DNA of 64,000 nucleotides from an uncultured Opitutia bacterium. GTDB taxonomy: Bacteria; Verrucomicrobiota; Verrucomicrobiia; Opitutales; UBA953. Where the stretch lies: contig CAIWNE010000094.1 in assembly GCA_903913915.1 (NCBI GenBank), forward strand, positions 62,001 to 126,000. The letters run 5' to 3'. The notes under the pieces are model-generated. The model was not told the DNA's origin and did no database searches. It worked only from the letters and a program-made list of their open reading frames with translations. The position numbers were made by a program, and so were the translations under genes. Of the stretch, positions 36,130 to 46,222 are shown piece after piece. The first letter of the stretch is position 1. Each line of letters begins with the position of its first letter.

Positions 36130-37702
36130 GCTGCACGCCGAATAACCGCAGCACCTTGTTGGCGTAACCGCGCAGCAGGTCGCGCTCCGGGTATCCGAGT
36201 TTGTCCAGGTAGATGGCGTAGAAGACCATGCCGACGAGTCCGGCGATGCCCATGGACAGGATGAGGTTCAGCTTCTCGGCGATATGTCCGGTAAGGACGT
36301 TGTGCAGGAAGCTGTAGCCGTTGAAGGCGATGACGGCGAGGATGACGGACCCGACGATCACCTGAATGGCCGGCTTGAGCAGGCTCTCCGACAGGAACTC
36401 CGGAGCGTGCCGCTTGAGGTAATGGCGCAGCACGAGGTACTGCCAGACCGTCGAGACCGTGTTGGCCAAGGCGAGGCCTTCGACGCCCTTGCCCAGCGAG
36501 ACCGCGATGAGCGAGGCGACGGCGTTCACGGTCAGCGCATGGATGGCGGCAATCAGCGTGACGTTGGTCTGGCCGGCGACGTTCAAGGCGCGCGTGACGA
36601 TCGAGATCATCGCGTAGAACGGCATCGCGATCGCGAAGACCACCAGGAGGTTGCTTGTCGCCAGGCAGTTGCCGGCGTTGAATCGTCCGTATTGGAAAAG
36701 GAGCTGGACGATCGGCACGGCCAGGGCGGCGAGCCCGAACGCGGCCCCGACGTTGATCGCCAGGATCAGGCGCATGCCGCGACCATAGTTGCGCGACAAG
36801 GCAGGAATGTCGCGGTTGGCGAAGGCGGTGGCGAGGGCCGGAAAGATCACCACGGCGATCGAAGCCGAGAACAGTCCGATGGGGAGTTCGACGATGCGAT
36901 TCGCGATATAGTAGAACATCAGCCCGGCATCGCTCACCTTGAAGGCGATGCCACGCGAAACCAATACGTTGACCTGCTGGACGCCCGCGCCGAGCGCGGC
37001 GGGGAGAAACGCGACGCTGAGCGTCTTCCACGCCGCCTCATCGATATGTGAGAGCTTCGGGGTCCATCCTTCCTGACGCAGTCCCCAGAGCGGGATCAGC
37101 AGCTGAAAGACTCCGCCGGCGAGCGCTCCGACGCAAAGCCAGACCGCCTTGCCCATGTCAGAGTCGGCCAGATTCTCGCCGAAGAGGCCCAGTCCGACGA
37201 TCATGCAAAGGTTGAGGACGCCCGAGGCGATTTCGGCCAGGCCGAACCGGCCGCTCAGGTTGACCGCTGACGTGAACAGCGCCGCGACGCAGATCAGCGG
37301 CATGTAAGGCATGCACAGCGCCGTCAGGATGGCCGCAGCGCTGTCAGCCGGGCGAATCAGCGCCCAAAGCAGCGCTGAGCCGATGCCGACCAGCGTCAGG
37401 CCGATCATCCACGGCAAGACCTTCCGGAGGACGAAGTTCAGGAAGCCGAAGGCGGCGGGTTTGCCGTCTTTGACGGATTTATCGGCGAGCACCGGAACAA
37501 TGGCGGCGGTCAAGGCCCCCTCGCCCAGCAGTCGGCGGAACAGGTTCGGAATCTGGAATGCCAGGATGAACGCTGAGCCGATGGCCGAGGCGCCGAAGAT
37601 GGCCGCGGTCAGCTGGTCGCGAAACAGCCCGAGCACACGCGAGACCATCGTCCAGGAGGCGGTCTTCGCCATGGCCTGGTACTGGCGCGTCTGCTCGCTC
37701 AT
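36119..37702 (-). CDS. murJ: Lipid II flippase MurJ (MviN)
   Basis: 527 aa; TASWTMVSRVLGLFRDQLTAAIFGASAIGSAFILAFQIPNLFRRLLGEGALTAAIVPVLAD; multiple TM segments. Confidence 0.96.
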   Translation of the reverse strand: MSEQTRQYQAMAKTASWTMVSRVLGLFRDQLTAAIFGASAIGSAFILAFQIPNLFRRLLGEGALTAAIVPVLADKSVKDGKPAAFGFLNFVLRKVLPWMIGLTLVGIGSALLWALIRPADSAAAILTALCMPYMPLICVAALFTSAVNLSGRFGLAEIASGVLNLCMIVGLGLFGENLADSDMGKAVWLCVGALAGGVFQLLIPLWGLRQEGWTPKLSHIDEAAWKTLSVAFLPAALGAGVQQVNVLVSRGIAFKVSDAGLMFYYIANRIVELPIGLFSASIAVVIFPALATAFANRDIPALSRNYGRGMRLILAINVGAAFGLAALAVPIVQLLFQYGRFNAGNCLATSNLLVVFAIAMPFYAMISIVTRALNVAGQTNVTLIAAIHALTVNAVASLIAVSLGKGVEGLALANTVSTVWQYLVLRHYLKRHAPEFLSESLLKPAIQVIVGSVILAVIAFNGYSFLHNVLTGHIAEKLNLILSMGIAGLVGMVFYAIYLDKLGYPERDLLRGYANKVLRLFGVQLKA

Positions 37703-37706
37703 GGGC

Positions 37707-39044
37707 TCAGGGCTGGATGGCGCGCATGCCTTCCTCGAGCACGGCGCGCAGCGCGGGCACGAGGTCCGTACGCGGCACTTCGGCTTCGGACCGGTCGGCG
37801 AGGCTGCGCACCTTGGCCACGCCCTTGGCGACTTCGCTGCCTCCGTAGACGAGCGCGTACTTGGCGCCCGCGACTTCGGCGGCCTGGATCAGCTTAGGGA
37901 ATTTGCCGTCCTTGAGATTGTATTCCACGCGGAAGCCGGCGCGGCGAAGGTTGGCGACATCTTCCAGGGCGGCGCTACGCGCATCGTCCCCGAGGATCAT
38001 GACGTAGTAGTCCGGGCCGTCGGCGTAGGCCGGGATGAGCTTCCTGAGCTCGAGCAGGTCGCGCAAGGTGACGTCGCCCATGCCGAAGCCTACCGCCGGC
38101 AGGTCCGGACCTCCCAGCTTCTTGACCAAGGCGTCGTAGCGACCGCCGCCGGCAAGCGCGCGCGCCTCGCCGCCGGTCTCGAAGGCTTCGAAGACGAAGC
38201 CGGTGTAATAGGCCAGCCCGCGGACGATGGTGAGGTCGATGGCGACGCATTCGCCGAACCCCATGGTGGCGAGCGTGCCGAGCAGATGCTTCCATTCGAC
38301 CAGGCGCTCGGTCATCGAGGCGTCGCCGGCGGCGAGTTTCTCGAGGTCGGCCAGTGACTTGGTGTTCGCGAAGGCGCGGGCGGCCTCGAGCGCCTTGGTC
38401 GGATCGACCGACGTGCCCGCCAGCGCCGCCGTCATGGCGTCGAGGAGGTCCTTGGGCGAGCCTCGTTCAAGCTTGTCGACCACGCCAAGCACGGCGACGG
38501 CCTGGGCTTCGGGCACGCCGATGCTCGCCAGGTAGCGGAACCAGAGGGTACGGTCCGAGACGCGGATGCGGAAATCCTGCTGCGTCAGCCCGAAGCCGAG
38601 CAGGCAGTCGGCGCACAAGGCGATGATCTCGGCGTCGGCCGCCGGGCCGGCTTCGCCGAGCAGGTCGGCGTTGAGCTGGTAGAACGCACGGAGACGTCCC
38701 TTCTGAGGTTTCTCGTAGCGGTAGTTCTCGCCGATCGCGAACCAGCGGATCGGCTTGGGCATGCCGTTGGCCTTGGCGCCGACCATGCGGGCCAGGGACG
38801 GCGTCATTTCAGGACGGAGGCTGACCTTGCGGCCGCCCTTGTCCTCGAAATTGAAGAGCTGGCGGACGATCTCTTCGCCGGACTTCTCCGTGAAGAGTTC
38901 GAGCGGCTCCAGGACGGGCGATTCCCATTCGCGGAAGCCGTAGCGCCGGCAAGCACGGCGCCATACGTCCATGACATGGCCGAGGACGGCGCGGTCTTCA
39001 GGATAGAACTCCCGGAAACCGGGGAGCGTTCGAATGTCGGACAT
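37707..39044 (-). CDS. hisS: Histidyl-tRNA synthetase
   Basis: 445 aa; GFREFYPEDRAV; LRPEMTPSLARMV; KPIRWFAIGENYRYEKPQKGRLRAFYQLNADLLGE; IVRGLAYYTGFVFEAF; GGGRYDAL. Confidence 0.97.
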   Translation of the reverse strand: MSDIRTLPGFREFYPEDRAVLGHVMDVWRRACRRYGFREWESPVLEPLELFTEKSGEEIVRQLFNFEDKGGRKVSLRPEMTPSLARMVGAKANGMPKPIRWFAIGENYRYEKPQKGRLRAFYQLNADLLGEAGPAADAEIIALCADCLLGFGLTQQDFRIRVSDRTLWFRYLASIGVPEAQAVAVLGVVDKLERGSPKDLLDAMTAALAGTSVDPTKALEAARAFANTKSLADLEKLAAGDASMTERLVEWKHLLGTLATMGFGECVAIDLTIVRGLAYYTGFVFEAFETGGEARALAGGGRYDALVKKLGGPDLPAVGFGMGDVTLRDLLELRKLIPAYADGPDYYVMILGDDARSAALEDVANLRRAGFRVEYNLKDGKFPKLIQAAEVAGAKYALVYGGSEVAKGVAKVRSLADRSEAEVPRTDLVPALRAVLEEGMRAIQP

Positions 39045-39056
39045 CGCGAAGCAGAA

Positions 39057-39371
39057 TTACTGAGCGGGCTTCTCGACGTCGTAGGACTTCAGTTTGGCCT
39101 TAAGTTCCTTGCCGGCCTTAAACTTGATCACCGCGCGCTTGGGGATGACGACATCCGTCTCCGGGCGATTCGGGTTGCGACCGATGCGGCTCTTGCGGAC
39201 CTGCACCTGGAAGACGCCGAAGTTACGGAGTTCGACGTCACGACCGGACAGCAACGCTTCGCTGATGGCGTCGAGGGTCATCTGGACAGAGTCGCGGATA
39301 TGCTTCTGCGGGTAGCCCTTGTCCGTGAAAATCTTGAGGACGATGTCGCGCTTGGTGAGGTTGTTGGACAT
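39057..39371 (-). CDS. HU/IHF-family DNA-binding protein
   Basis: MSNNLTKRDIVLKIFTDKGYPQKHIRDSVQMTLDAISEALLSGRDVELRNFGVFQVQVRKSRIGRNPNRPE; GRNPN motif. Confidence 0.95.
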   Translation of the reverse strand: MSNNLTKRDIVLKIFTDKGYPQKHIRDSVQMTLDAISEALLSGRDVELRNFGVFQVQVRKSRIGRNPNRPETDVVIPKRAVIKFKAGKELKAKLKSYDVEKPAQ

Positions 39372-39440
39372 GACGTTGCGTAAGTGTTGATAGACAAAGG
39401 CATGGGAAAGCGGCCGTGGCAATACCACACCCGAAAAACC

Positions 39441-40316
39441 TTACTCCATGTTCTGGACCTGCTCGCGGATGCGTTCGATCTCGGTTTTCGCCTCCAAAAC
39501 CAGCTTGGTCGTGGCGATTTCCGAGGCCTTGCTACCGATGGTGTTAACCTCGCGGAGCAATTCCTGGATCAGGAAGTCGAGCTTCCTGCCGCCGTTAGGT
39601 TGTCCGAGTTCATCGGAAAACTGGGCAAGATGGCTCCGGAGGCGGACGACTTCCTCGGTGATGTCGGAACGGTCGGCAAAGAGCGCCAGCTCCTTGAGGA
39701 CACGATCGTCGGAGGCATCCAGGCTGAGGCCGGCGTCCTTGAGGCGCTTTAGCATCGCGTCGCGGTGTCGCGCGGGAGCGGACTTCTCGGCCTGTTCCAT
39801 CCCTGCAACCATCGCGGTCATCTTGGTCAGGCGCTCGTTGAGGTCTCGGGCCAAGGAGACGCCTTCGGCCTGACGCATGAGGACGAGATTGTCCAAGGCG
39901 ACGTCAAACGCGGCCTTAACGACCGCTTCGACTTCGGCGAAATCGGGCATGATGACCGAGGGACGACGGCTGTTTTCGGCGAGTCGCAGCAACAGTTCGC
40001 CGTCGGCGGTCAGTTTCATGCCGCAGAGCTGAGCGATCTTGGCTAGTTCATCCAGGCTGTTGGCGACAGCTTCGTGATCCCACTGACGCTGGGTCGCCGA
40101 GGCGGCGGCTTGGGTCACTCGGGCGGTTACCTTGCCGCGCTGCAGCCGGCCGCGAATCCAGCTGGAAGCGGCGGATTCGAGCGCGGCCCAGGCCTCCGGT
40201 CCGAAGACAGAGACCTGAAGGTTCTTCTGGTTCACCGTCGCGATCTCGACCGAAAGGCGTACGTTCGGGAGATTGATCTCCGCCCGGCCGAAGCCTGTCA
40301 TCGAGGAGGCCGCCAT
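39441..40316 (-). CDS. YicC family protein (putative endoribonuclease)
   Basis: 291 aa; SSMTGFGRAEI; EVVRLRSHLAQFSDELGQPNGGRKLDFLIQELLREVNTIGSKASEIATTKLVLEAKTEIERIREQVQNME. Confidence 0.96.
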   Translation of the reverse strand: MAASSMTGFGRAEINLPNVRLSVEIATVNQKNLQVSVFGPEAWAALESAASSWIRGRLQRGKVTARVTQAAASATQRQWDHEAVANSLDELAKIAQLCGMKLTADGELLLRLAENSRRPSVIMPDFAEVEAVVKAAFDVALDNLVLMRQAEGVSLARDLNERLTKMTAMVAGMEQAEKSAPARHRDAMLKRLKDAGLSLDASDDRVLKELALFADRSDITEEVVRLRSHLAQFSDELGQPNGGRKLDFLIQELLREVNTIGSKASEIATTKLVLEAKTEIERIREQVQNME

Positions 40317-40318
40317 GG

Positions 40319-41554
40319 TCAGAGCTTGATCTCAGTGCCCATCGCGCGGGCGGCGCTCCATACGTCCTTGTCGCCGCGTCCGGAAAGATTGATGATCACC
40401 ACCTGCTCCTTCGGCAGCGAGGCGGCGAGCTTGACCCCGTGGGCGACGGCATGGCTTGATTCCAAGGCCGGGATGATGCCCTCCGTCCGCGAGAGCAGTT
40501 GGAAGGCGTCGAGACACTCGCCATCGGTCGCATAGCCGAATTCCAGGCGACCCTTGTCGCGGTAGTAAGCATGCTCCGGACCGACGGCGGCATAATCCAA
40601 GCCGGCGGAGACGGAATGAGTGCCTTCGATCTGCCCCTCCCCGTCCATCAAGATGTTCGTCATGCAGCCTTGCAGGACTCCGAGACGTCCGCCCGCGAAA
40701 CGTGCGGCATGCTCTCCCTTGCTGATGCCGCGACCGCCGGCTTCCACGCCGATGAGGCGTACGCCCGGCTCGTCGAGGAATTCGAAGAAGGCGCCGATGG
40801 CATTGGAGCCGCCGCCCACGCAGGCGACGATGGCGTCAGGCAGACGGCCTTCGGCCCTGAGGATCTGCTGCTTGGATTCGATGGAGATGATGCGATGGAA
40901 ATCGCGTACCATCATCGGATAAGGATGCGAACCGTAGGCCGTCCCTAGGATGTAATGCGTCTCGCGGACGTTGGTGACCCAGTCGCGCATGGCTTCGTTG
41001 ACGGCCTCCTTCAGGGTGCGCTGGCCGGCTTCGACGCCGCGAACTTCGGCGCCCATGAGCCTCATGCGGTAGACGTTGAGCGCCTGGCGCTCCATGTCGG
41101 TCGCGCCCATGTAGATGACGCACTTGAGGCCGAAGCGGGCGCAGACGGCGGCGGTCGCAGTGCCGTGCTGTCCGGCGCCGGTCTCGGCGATGATGCGCTT
41201 CTTGCCCATGCGGAGCGCGAGCAACGCCTGGCCGATGACGTTATTGATCTTGTGGGCGCCGGTATGGAGCATGTCCTCGCGCTTGAGGTAGATGCGGGCA
41301 CCGCCGACATGTTTGGTCAGCGATTCGGCATGATAAAGACCGGTCGGCCGGCCGGCGTAATCGCGGAGCATGTCGGCGAAAGCCTGTTGGAAGGCGGGGT
41401 CGCGCCGGGCTTCGTCGTAGGCCTTGGTGAGGTCCAGCAAAGGTGTCATCAGGGTCTCGGGCACATACATTCCGCCGAACTGTCCGAAACGTCCGCGGGT
41501 GTCGGGGACGCGGAAGCGTGGCTCGGTGGTCGGGATGAGGCTGGAGGCCGACAT
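40319..41554 (-). CDS. trpB: Tryptophan synthase beta chain
   Basis: [78 protein letters not shown]. Likely start ATG 41554. Confidence 0.97.
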   Translation of the reverse strand: MSASSLIPTTEPRFRVPDTRGRFGQFGGMYVPETLMTPLLDLTKAYDEARRDPAFQQAFADMLRDYAGRPTGLYHAESLTKHVGGARIYLKREDMLHTGAHKINNVIGQALLALRMGKKRIIAETGAGQHGTATAAVCARFGLKCVIYMGATDMERQALNVYRMRLMGAEVRGVEAGQRTLKEAVNEAMRDWVTNVRETHYILGTAYGSHPYPMMVRDFHRIISIESKQQILRAEGRLPDAIVACVGGGSNAIGAFFEFLDEPGVRLIGVEAGGRGISKGEHAARFAGGRLGVLQGCMTNILMDGEGQIEGTHSVSAGLDYAAVGPEHAYYRDKGRLEFGYATDGECLDAFQLLSRTEGIIPALESSHAVAHGVKLAASLPKEQVVIINLSGRGDKDVWSAARAMGTEIKL

Positions 41555-41588
41555 GGTGGTGATGGACTGCATAAAGTGGGAACACCCT

Positions 41589-41633
41589 CCAAGGGCAAGC
41601 GACAAGGGCTTAATCGGCTTTCCTTGCCCTTGG
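41589..41633. promoter_or_regulatory. Perfect 11-bp inverted repeat CCAAGGGCAAG ... CTTGCCCTTGG in the divergent trpB/uppP intergenic region
   Basis: Arms 41589-41599 and 41623-41633; an extra CAAGGGC copy lies at 41603-41609. Confidence 0.6.
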
Positions 41634-41658
41634 TTGCTCCGGAGCCTAAGACACCATC

Positions 41659-42621
41659 ATGCTTCGCTTCACCTTTGCTTTGTTGCTGCTTTTCTCGACC
41701 GCCGTCTTCGCCGCGGGCGAGAGTCAGACTCCGGCGCAGGTCCGTGCCGACTTCACCTATGGACGTGCCCTCGTCACCGGCACCGTCGAAGGTGTCACGG
41801 AATTCCTGCCGGTAAGCTCCACCGGTCACATGATCATCACCGACCGGCTCATGAAGGTTCCGGCTGAAGACGATGTGATCATCTCTGGCCTCGCGGACCG
41901 AAAAGGTCGTCCGATCTCCCAGGAGCGAGTCGCCGATGATTACATCGTCATCATCCAGGTCGGCGCCATCCTGGCCGTCTTCGTGGCCTTCTTCGAGCGC
42001 ATCAAGAGCCTGCTTTCGGGCCTTGTCCGGACGGACCGCCGATCGGTCGACCTTTCGATCTCCATCATCGTCGCTTTCCTGCCTTCCGCCCTGCTCGGCT
42101 TCTTCTTCAAGGAAGCGATCTCAGCCTACCTCTTCTCCGTCGAGGTCGTCGCCGGGGCTCTCGTCGTCGGCGGCGGCGTGATCCTGGTGGCCGAAGCCCT
42201 GCTCCCTAAGGCCAGGCAGACCACCCAGGATGAGGTCGCCGCCATCGGCATGCGACAGGCCTTCGTGGTCGGCCTCTGCCAATGTTTCGCGCTGATTCCC
42301 GGCACGAGCCGATCACTGTCCACCATCCTGGGCGGTCGTCTGGCCGGCCTCACGCACTCGGCCGCGACGGAGTTTTCCTTTCTTGTCGGCCTGCTGACGC
42401 TTACCGCCGCCTCGGTGTATAAGATGTGGTCGCTCGGCCCGGCGCTCACGCAGGTCTACCCCGCCGGACCCGCCGGCGTCGGCCTGCTGATCGCGGCGGT
42501 CACGGCCTTCGTGTCGGTGAAGTGGCTGGTGGGCTACGTCTCCCGGCATGGCTTGGGCGTGTTCGCCTGGTATCGCATCGCGCTAGGCGGTGCGATCCTG
42601 GCGTTCCTCGCCTTGAAGTAA
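41659..42621 (+). CDS. uppP: Undecaprenyl-diphosphatase UppP/BacA with N-terminal signal-like extension
   Basis: 320 aa; GTVEGVTEFLPVSSTGHMIITDRLM; CQCFALIPGTSRSLSTILGGRLAGLTHSAATEFSFLVGLL. Confidence 0.96.
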   Translation: MLRFTFALLLLFSTAVFAAGESQTPAQVRADFTYGRALVTGTVEGVTEFLPVSSTGHMIITDRLMKVPAEDDVIISGLADRKGRPISQERVADDYIVIIQVGAILAVFVAFFERIKSLLSGLVRTDRRSVDLSISIIVAFLPSALLGFFFKEAISAYLFSVEVVAGALVVGGGVILVAEALLPKARQTTQDEVAAIGMRQAFVVGLCQCFALIPGTSRSLSTILGGRLAGLTHSAATEFSFLVGLLTLTAASVYKMWSLGPALTQVYPAGPAGVGLLIAAVTAFVSVKWLVGYVSRHGLGVFAWYRIALGGAILAFLALK

Positions 42622-42628
42622 GCCGCGG

Positions 42629-44008
42629 TCAGGCGCCCAGCTCGAAGCCCTTGCGATACTCGCGTCGGACGTAGGCGTTGGCCGCCTTGTCGTTGGTGAC
42701 TTCCATCTTGGCGCCGTCCCAGAGGAGTTTGCGGTCCGGGAAACGCGAAGCGAGGTTGCCCATGAGCACCATCTCGGAAAGCGGGCCCGAATAATCGAAG
42801 TTGGAGGAGGCGGCGACGCCGCCCTTGCAGGCGCGGATCCAGTCCTTCTCGTGTCCGGAGGAGTTGCCCGGGATGCGCGGGATCGTCTTGGCAACCTTCT
42901 TGGCGGCTTCGCGCAGGTCGGGGTTCAGGATGCGCGGATTGAGACCGTAGCAGCCGCAGACGAGCTTGCCCTTGTCGCCGACGAAGAGGCAGCCGCCGTT
43001 GGGGTCGCCGAACGGCATGTCGTCCTCGAGTTCTTCCGGACGCTGAGGCATCAGGCCGCCATCCCACCAGGTCAGGGTCACCGGCGGCATCTCGCCGCGG
43101 GCCGGGAACTTGAAGCGCACGATCGAGGAGCGCGGATAGGATTCGTTCTTGCCCGTGGTCTTCTTGCCGAAGGTCTCGTAGACGGTGGAGACGTTGCCTT
43201 CGACGCTTTCCGGGTAGCGGAGGTTGAGCGCCATGAAGGCGGGGTCGATGATGTGGCATCCCATGTCGCCGAGGGAGCCGGTGCCGAAATCGCACCAGGC
43301 GCGCCACTTGCCCGGGTGGTACGAGGAGTGGTAAGGACGGAAGGCCGCCGGGCCGCACCACTGGTTCCAATCCATGCCTTCCGGGGCTTTTTGGGCGTCG
43401 AGCGGGCGGTCCATCTCGAGGCTCTGCGGCCAGATCGGGCGATTGGTCCAGGTGTGGACTTCGCGCACCTTGCCGATGAGTCCGGCTGCGATCCATTCGG
43501 TCACCTGCCGGATGCCTTCGCCGGAGTGGCCCTGATTGCCCATCTGCGTCACGACGTTGTACTTATGAGCCGTCTCGGTCAGGATGCGGGCCTCGAAGAC
43601 GGAATGGGCGATCGGTTTCTGCACATAGACGTGCTTGCCACGACGCATGCATTCCATCGCGATGTAGGCGTGCGAATGGTCGGGCGTGGCGATGATGACG
43701 GCATCGATGTCCTTCTGCTCGTCGAGCATCTTGCGGAAGTCGGTGTAGAGGGCGGCCTTGGGCTGCTGCTTGATCGTCCCGCCGCATCGACCGAGGTCCA
43801 GGTCGCAGAGCGCGACGATGTTCTCGTCGGACGAGTTGCGCACGTTGCTGGCGCCCACGCCGCCGAAGCCGATCGCGGCCACGTTCAACTTCTCGTTCGG
43901 GGAGACCGTGCGGGCGGCCGAACTGAGCCAAGGGCGGGTGACCGCGAAGGCGGCGGCGGCCATGCCTGTGTTGCGAAGGAAGGACCGGCGGTTGAGCTGA
44001 GGTGTCAT
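42629..44008 (-). CDS. Tat-exported Gfo/Idh/MocA-family oxidoreductase
   Basis: MTPQLNRRSFLRNTGMAAAAFAVTRPWL Tat-type signal; KLNVAAIGFGGVGASNVRN; HVYVQKPIAHSVFEAR; MGNQGHSGEGIRQVTEWI. Confidence 0.94.
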   Translation of the reverse strand: MTPQLNRRSFLRNTGMAAAAFAVTRPWLSSAARTVSPNEKLNVAAIGFGGVGASNVRNSSDENIVALCDLDLGRCGGTIKQQPKAALYTDFRKMLDEQKDIDAVIIATPDHSHAYIAMECMRRGKHVYVQKPIAHSVFEARILTETAHKYNVVTQMGNQGHSGEGIRQVTEWIAAGLIGKVREVHTWTNRPIWPQSLEMDRPLDAQKAPEGMDWNQWCGPAAFRPYHSSYHPGKWRAWCDFGTGSLGDMGCHIIDPAFMALNLRYPESVEGNVSTVYETFGKKTTGKNESYPRSSIVRFKFPARGEMPPVTLTWWDGGLMPQRPEELEDDMPFGDPNGGCLFVGDKGKLVCGCYGLNPRILNPDLREAAKKVAKTIPRIPGNSSGHEKDWIRACKGGVAASSNFDYSGPLSEMVLMGNLASRFPDRKLLWDGAKMEVTNDKAANAYVRREYRKGFELGA

Positions 44009-44105
44009 GGGGTTGGGGTGAGTTGGTTCTACGACCGTGCGTCCGGCTCGCAAGTTCCATGCACCCCGACCTGTCGGGTTGAAACGACGGAAAACAAGGC
44101 GATGA

Positions 44106-44127
44106 CGACAGGCTGGGCAGCCTGTCG
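44106..44127. repeat. Perfect 9-bp stem, 4-nt loop hairpin CGACAGGCT-GGGC-AGCCTGTCG upstream of mreB
   Basis: Read directly from gatgacgacaggctgggcagcctgtcgcag. Confidence 0.65.
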
Positions 44128-44305
44128 CAGGAACGACCCGCGGCCGGACTCGCGAATGTGAACAGGTCGGCCGAAGCTGCCGCACGCCCCGCCTATCTCA
44201 CTGTCTGGATGAATCTTATGACGCCTCGGCGGCCCCTCGCCGGCCGAAGTTTCGTTTGACTATGCTGTGAATAAACTGTTCATAAAGGAAACCACCACGA
44301 CCCTG

Positions 44306-45322
44306 ATGTTTAAGCGCTTCCCCGGGCTATTCACCCAAGCCATCGGCATCGACCTTGGCACGGCCAACACGCTTGTCTTCCTGAAGGATCGCGGCGTCGT
44401 CCTCCGCGAGCCCAGCGTCGTCGCCATCCGTACCAGCACCCGGAAGCCGATCGCCGTCGGCAACGAGGCCCGCATGATGCTGGGCCGCACTCCGGGAGAC
44501 ATCCAGGCCCTGCGTCCGATGAAGGACGGCGTCATCGCCGACTTCGAGATCAGCGAGCACATGCTGCGCTATTTCATCGGCAAGGTCGCCCGCAAATCCC
44601 TCTTCACCAATCTCACCGTCGTCGTGGCCGTTCCTTACGGCATCACGGCCGTCGAGCGTCGTGCCGTCATGGACTCGGCTTATCGAGCCGGCGCCGACGA
44701 CGTGATCACCATTCCTGAGCCGGTCGCCTCCGCCATCGGCGTCGGCCTTCCCGTCGAAGAGCCCACCGGCTCGATGATCGTCGACATCGGCGGCGGCACG
44801 ACCGAAGTCGCCGTCCTTTCCCTCGGCGGCATCGTCCATGCCCGCTCCATCCGCGTCGGCGGTGACGAGTTCGACATGTCGATCATCAAGTACATCCGCA
44901 ATTCCTACAACCTGATCATCGGCGAACGCACCGCGGAAGAGATCAAGATCAAGATCGGCTCGGCTTACGCGCTCGAACAGGAACTCACCTTCGAGGTGAA
45001 GGGGCGCGACAATGTCACCGGCCTACCCCGCCAGCTGCATCTCACCTCCCAGGAGGTCCGTGAGGCGATGGCCGACAACATCAACCAGATCATCGAGGCC
45101 GTGAAAGGCTCGCTTGAACGGATCCCGCCCGAACTCTCTTCCGACCTCGTCGACCGCGGCATCGTCCTCGCCGGCGGCGGCTCGCTCATCCGCAAGATCG
45201 ACCGCGCCATCTCCGAGGCCACCGGCCTGCCGGTCTTCGTCGCCGAAGACCCCCTTTGCGCCGTCGTGAACGGAACCGGCAAGATCCTCGCAAACTCCTC
45301 CCGCTGGAGCGGTCGAGACTAA
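44306..45322 (+). CDS. mreB: Rod shape-determining protein MreB
   Basis: AIGIDLGTANTLVFLKDRGVVLREPSVVA; MIVDIGGGTTEVAVLSLGGIVHARSIRVGGDEFD. The frame is open from GTG 44267; ATG 44306 preferred. Confidence 0.97.
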   Translation: MFKRFPGLFTQAIGIDLGTANTLVFLKDRGVVLREPSVVAIRTSTRKPIAVGNEARMMLGRTPGDIQALRPMKDGVIADFEISEHMLRYFIGKVARKSLFTNLTVVVAVPYGITAVERRAVMDSAYRAGADDVITIPEPVASAIGVGLPVEEPTGSMIVDIGGGTTEVAVLSLGGIVHARSIRVGGDEFDMSIIKYIRNSYNLIIGERTAEEIKIKIGSAYALEQELTFEVKGRDNVTGLPRQLHLTSQEVREAMADNINQIIEAVKGSLERIPPELSSDLVDRGIVLAGGGSLIRKIDRAISEATGLPVFVAEDPLCAVVNGTGKILANSSRWSGRD

Positions 45323-45346
45323 GCCCCGCTCGCGGGCCTACCCGCC

Positions 45347-46222
45347 ATGGATCAAAATCGTCAAGGAGCCCGCGCCTCATACGTCGCGCTCGCGATCTCC
45401 TTCGCGGTCTGGGTCCTGCTGCCTAGCGCGGTGCGCAGGCTCAACCGGGAGGCCTTCGCCGAATTCCAGGCCCCTGCCCTTCACCTGGTCGGGAAGTCCC
45501 GCGACCTGGCCACCTTCTGGGAGAAGAAGAGCCGGAGCACCGAAGAGATGGCCGCCGCGGGTCGCGACCTGGCCCGCATCAACGCCGCCTTGGAGATCAA
45601 GCTCAACGCCCTGGAGGATATCCGCCGCGAGAACGTGCGCCTGCGCGAGATCACCCGGTATAACGTCCCTGTCGAATACTTGTCGGTCGTCGCGCGCGTC
45701 GCCACCCGCGACAGTTCGTCCTGGTGGCAGCGCATCGTCATCCGCAAGGGACGTAACGACGGCATCCGCCCGGGAGCCCCTGTGGTCTTCGGCAACACCG
45801 TCGTCGGACGCGTGACCGCCGTGCACCTTACGACGAGCGAGGTCGACCTCGTCACGAGCCCAGGCTTCCGCTGCACCGCCTACCTCGAGGGCGACGACCA
45901 GAACCACATCGTGCTCGTCAACGGCGTCGCCGCCAACTCCCTCGGCACGGCCAAGGCGCGCGTGAGCGTGATTCCCCGTGACTACTCCATGCCCGCCGGC
46001 CAGCCGGCCCGCGTCTTCACGACCGGCATGGGCGGCGTCTTCCCCAGTCGCCTGATGCTCGGCTACCTCGATGGCGGCACCTACGCCACGCAGGTCGGCA
46101 ATTTCAAGGAGAGCCTGCTCATTCCCTCGCGCGACCTGTATAACCTGCAGGAAGTTTCCGTCCTCGTCCCCTTGCATCAGAATCCGGGAGAAGCCCTGAT
46201 GCAAGGAGACCAATTCCAGTGA
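45347..46222 (+). CDS. mreC: Rod shape-determining protein MreC
   Basis: 291 aa after mreB; N-terminal TM, coiled coil, VVARVATRDSSSWWQRIVIRKGRNDGIRPGAPVVFGNTVVGRV. Confidence 0.93.
   Translation: MDQNRQGARASYVALAISFAVWVLLPSAVRRLNREAFAEFQAPALHLVGKSRDLATFWEKKSRSTEEMAAAGRDLARINAALEIKLNALEDIRRENVRLREITRYNVPVEYLSVVARVATRDSSSWWQRIVIRKGRNDGIRPGAPVVFGNTVVGRVTAVHLTTSEVDLVTSPGFRCTAYLEGDDQNHIVLVNGVAANSLGTAKARVSVIPRDYSMPAGQPARVFTTGMGGVFPSRLMLGYLDGGTYATQVGNFKESLLIPSRDLYNLQEVSVLVPLHQNPGEALMQGDQFQ

Noticed and set aside
40319-41554. Truncated trp operon as an anomaly
   Set aside because: A lone trpB next to yicC is unusual, but his and trp genes are commonly dispersed in this kind of genome (hisC and hisF are also solitary here), so it is not evidence of loss.
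42851-44161. 436-aa plus-strand ORF
   Set aside because: Antisense to the Gfo/Idh/MocA oxidoreductase.
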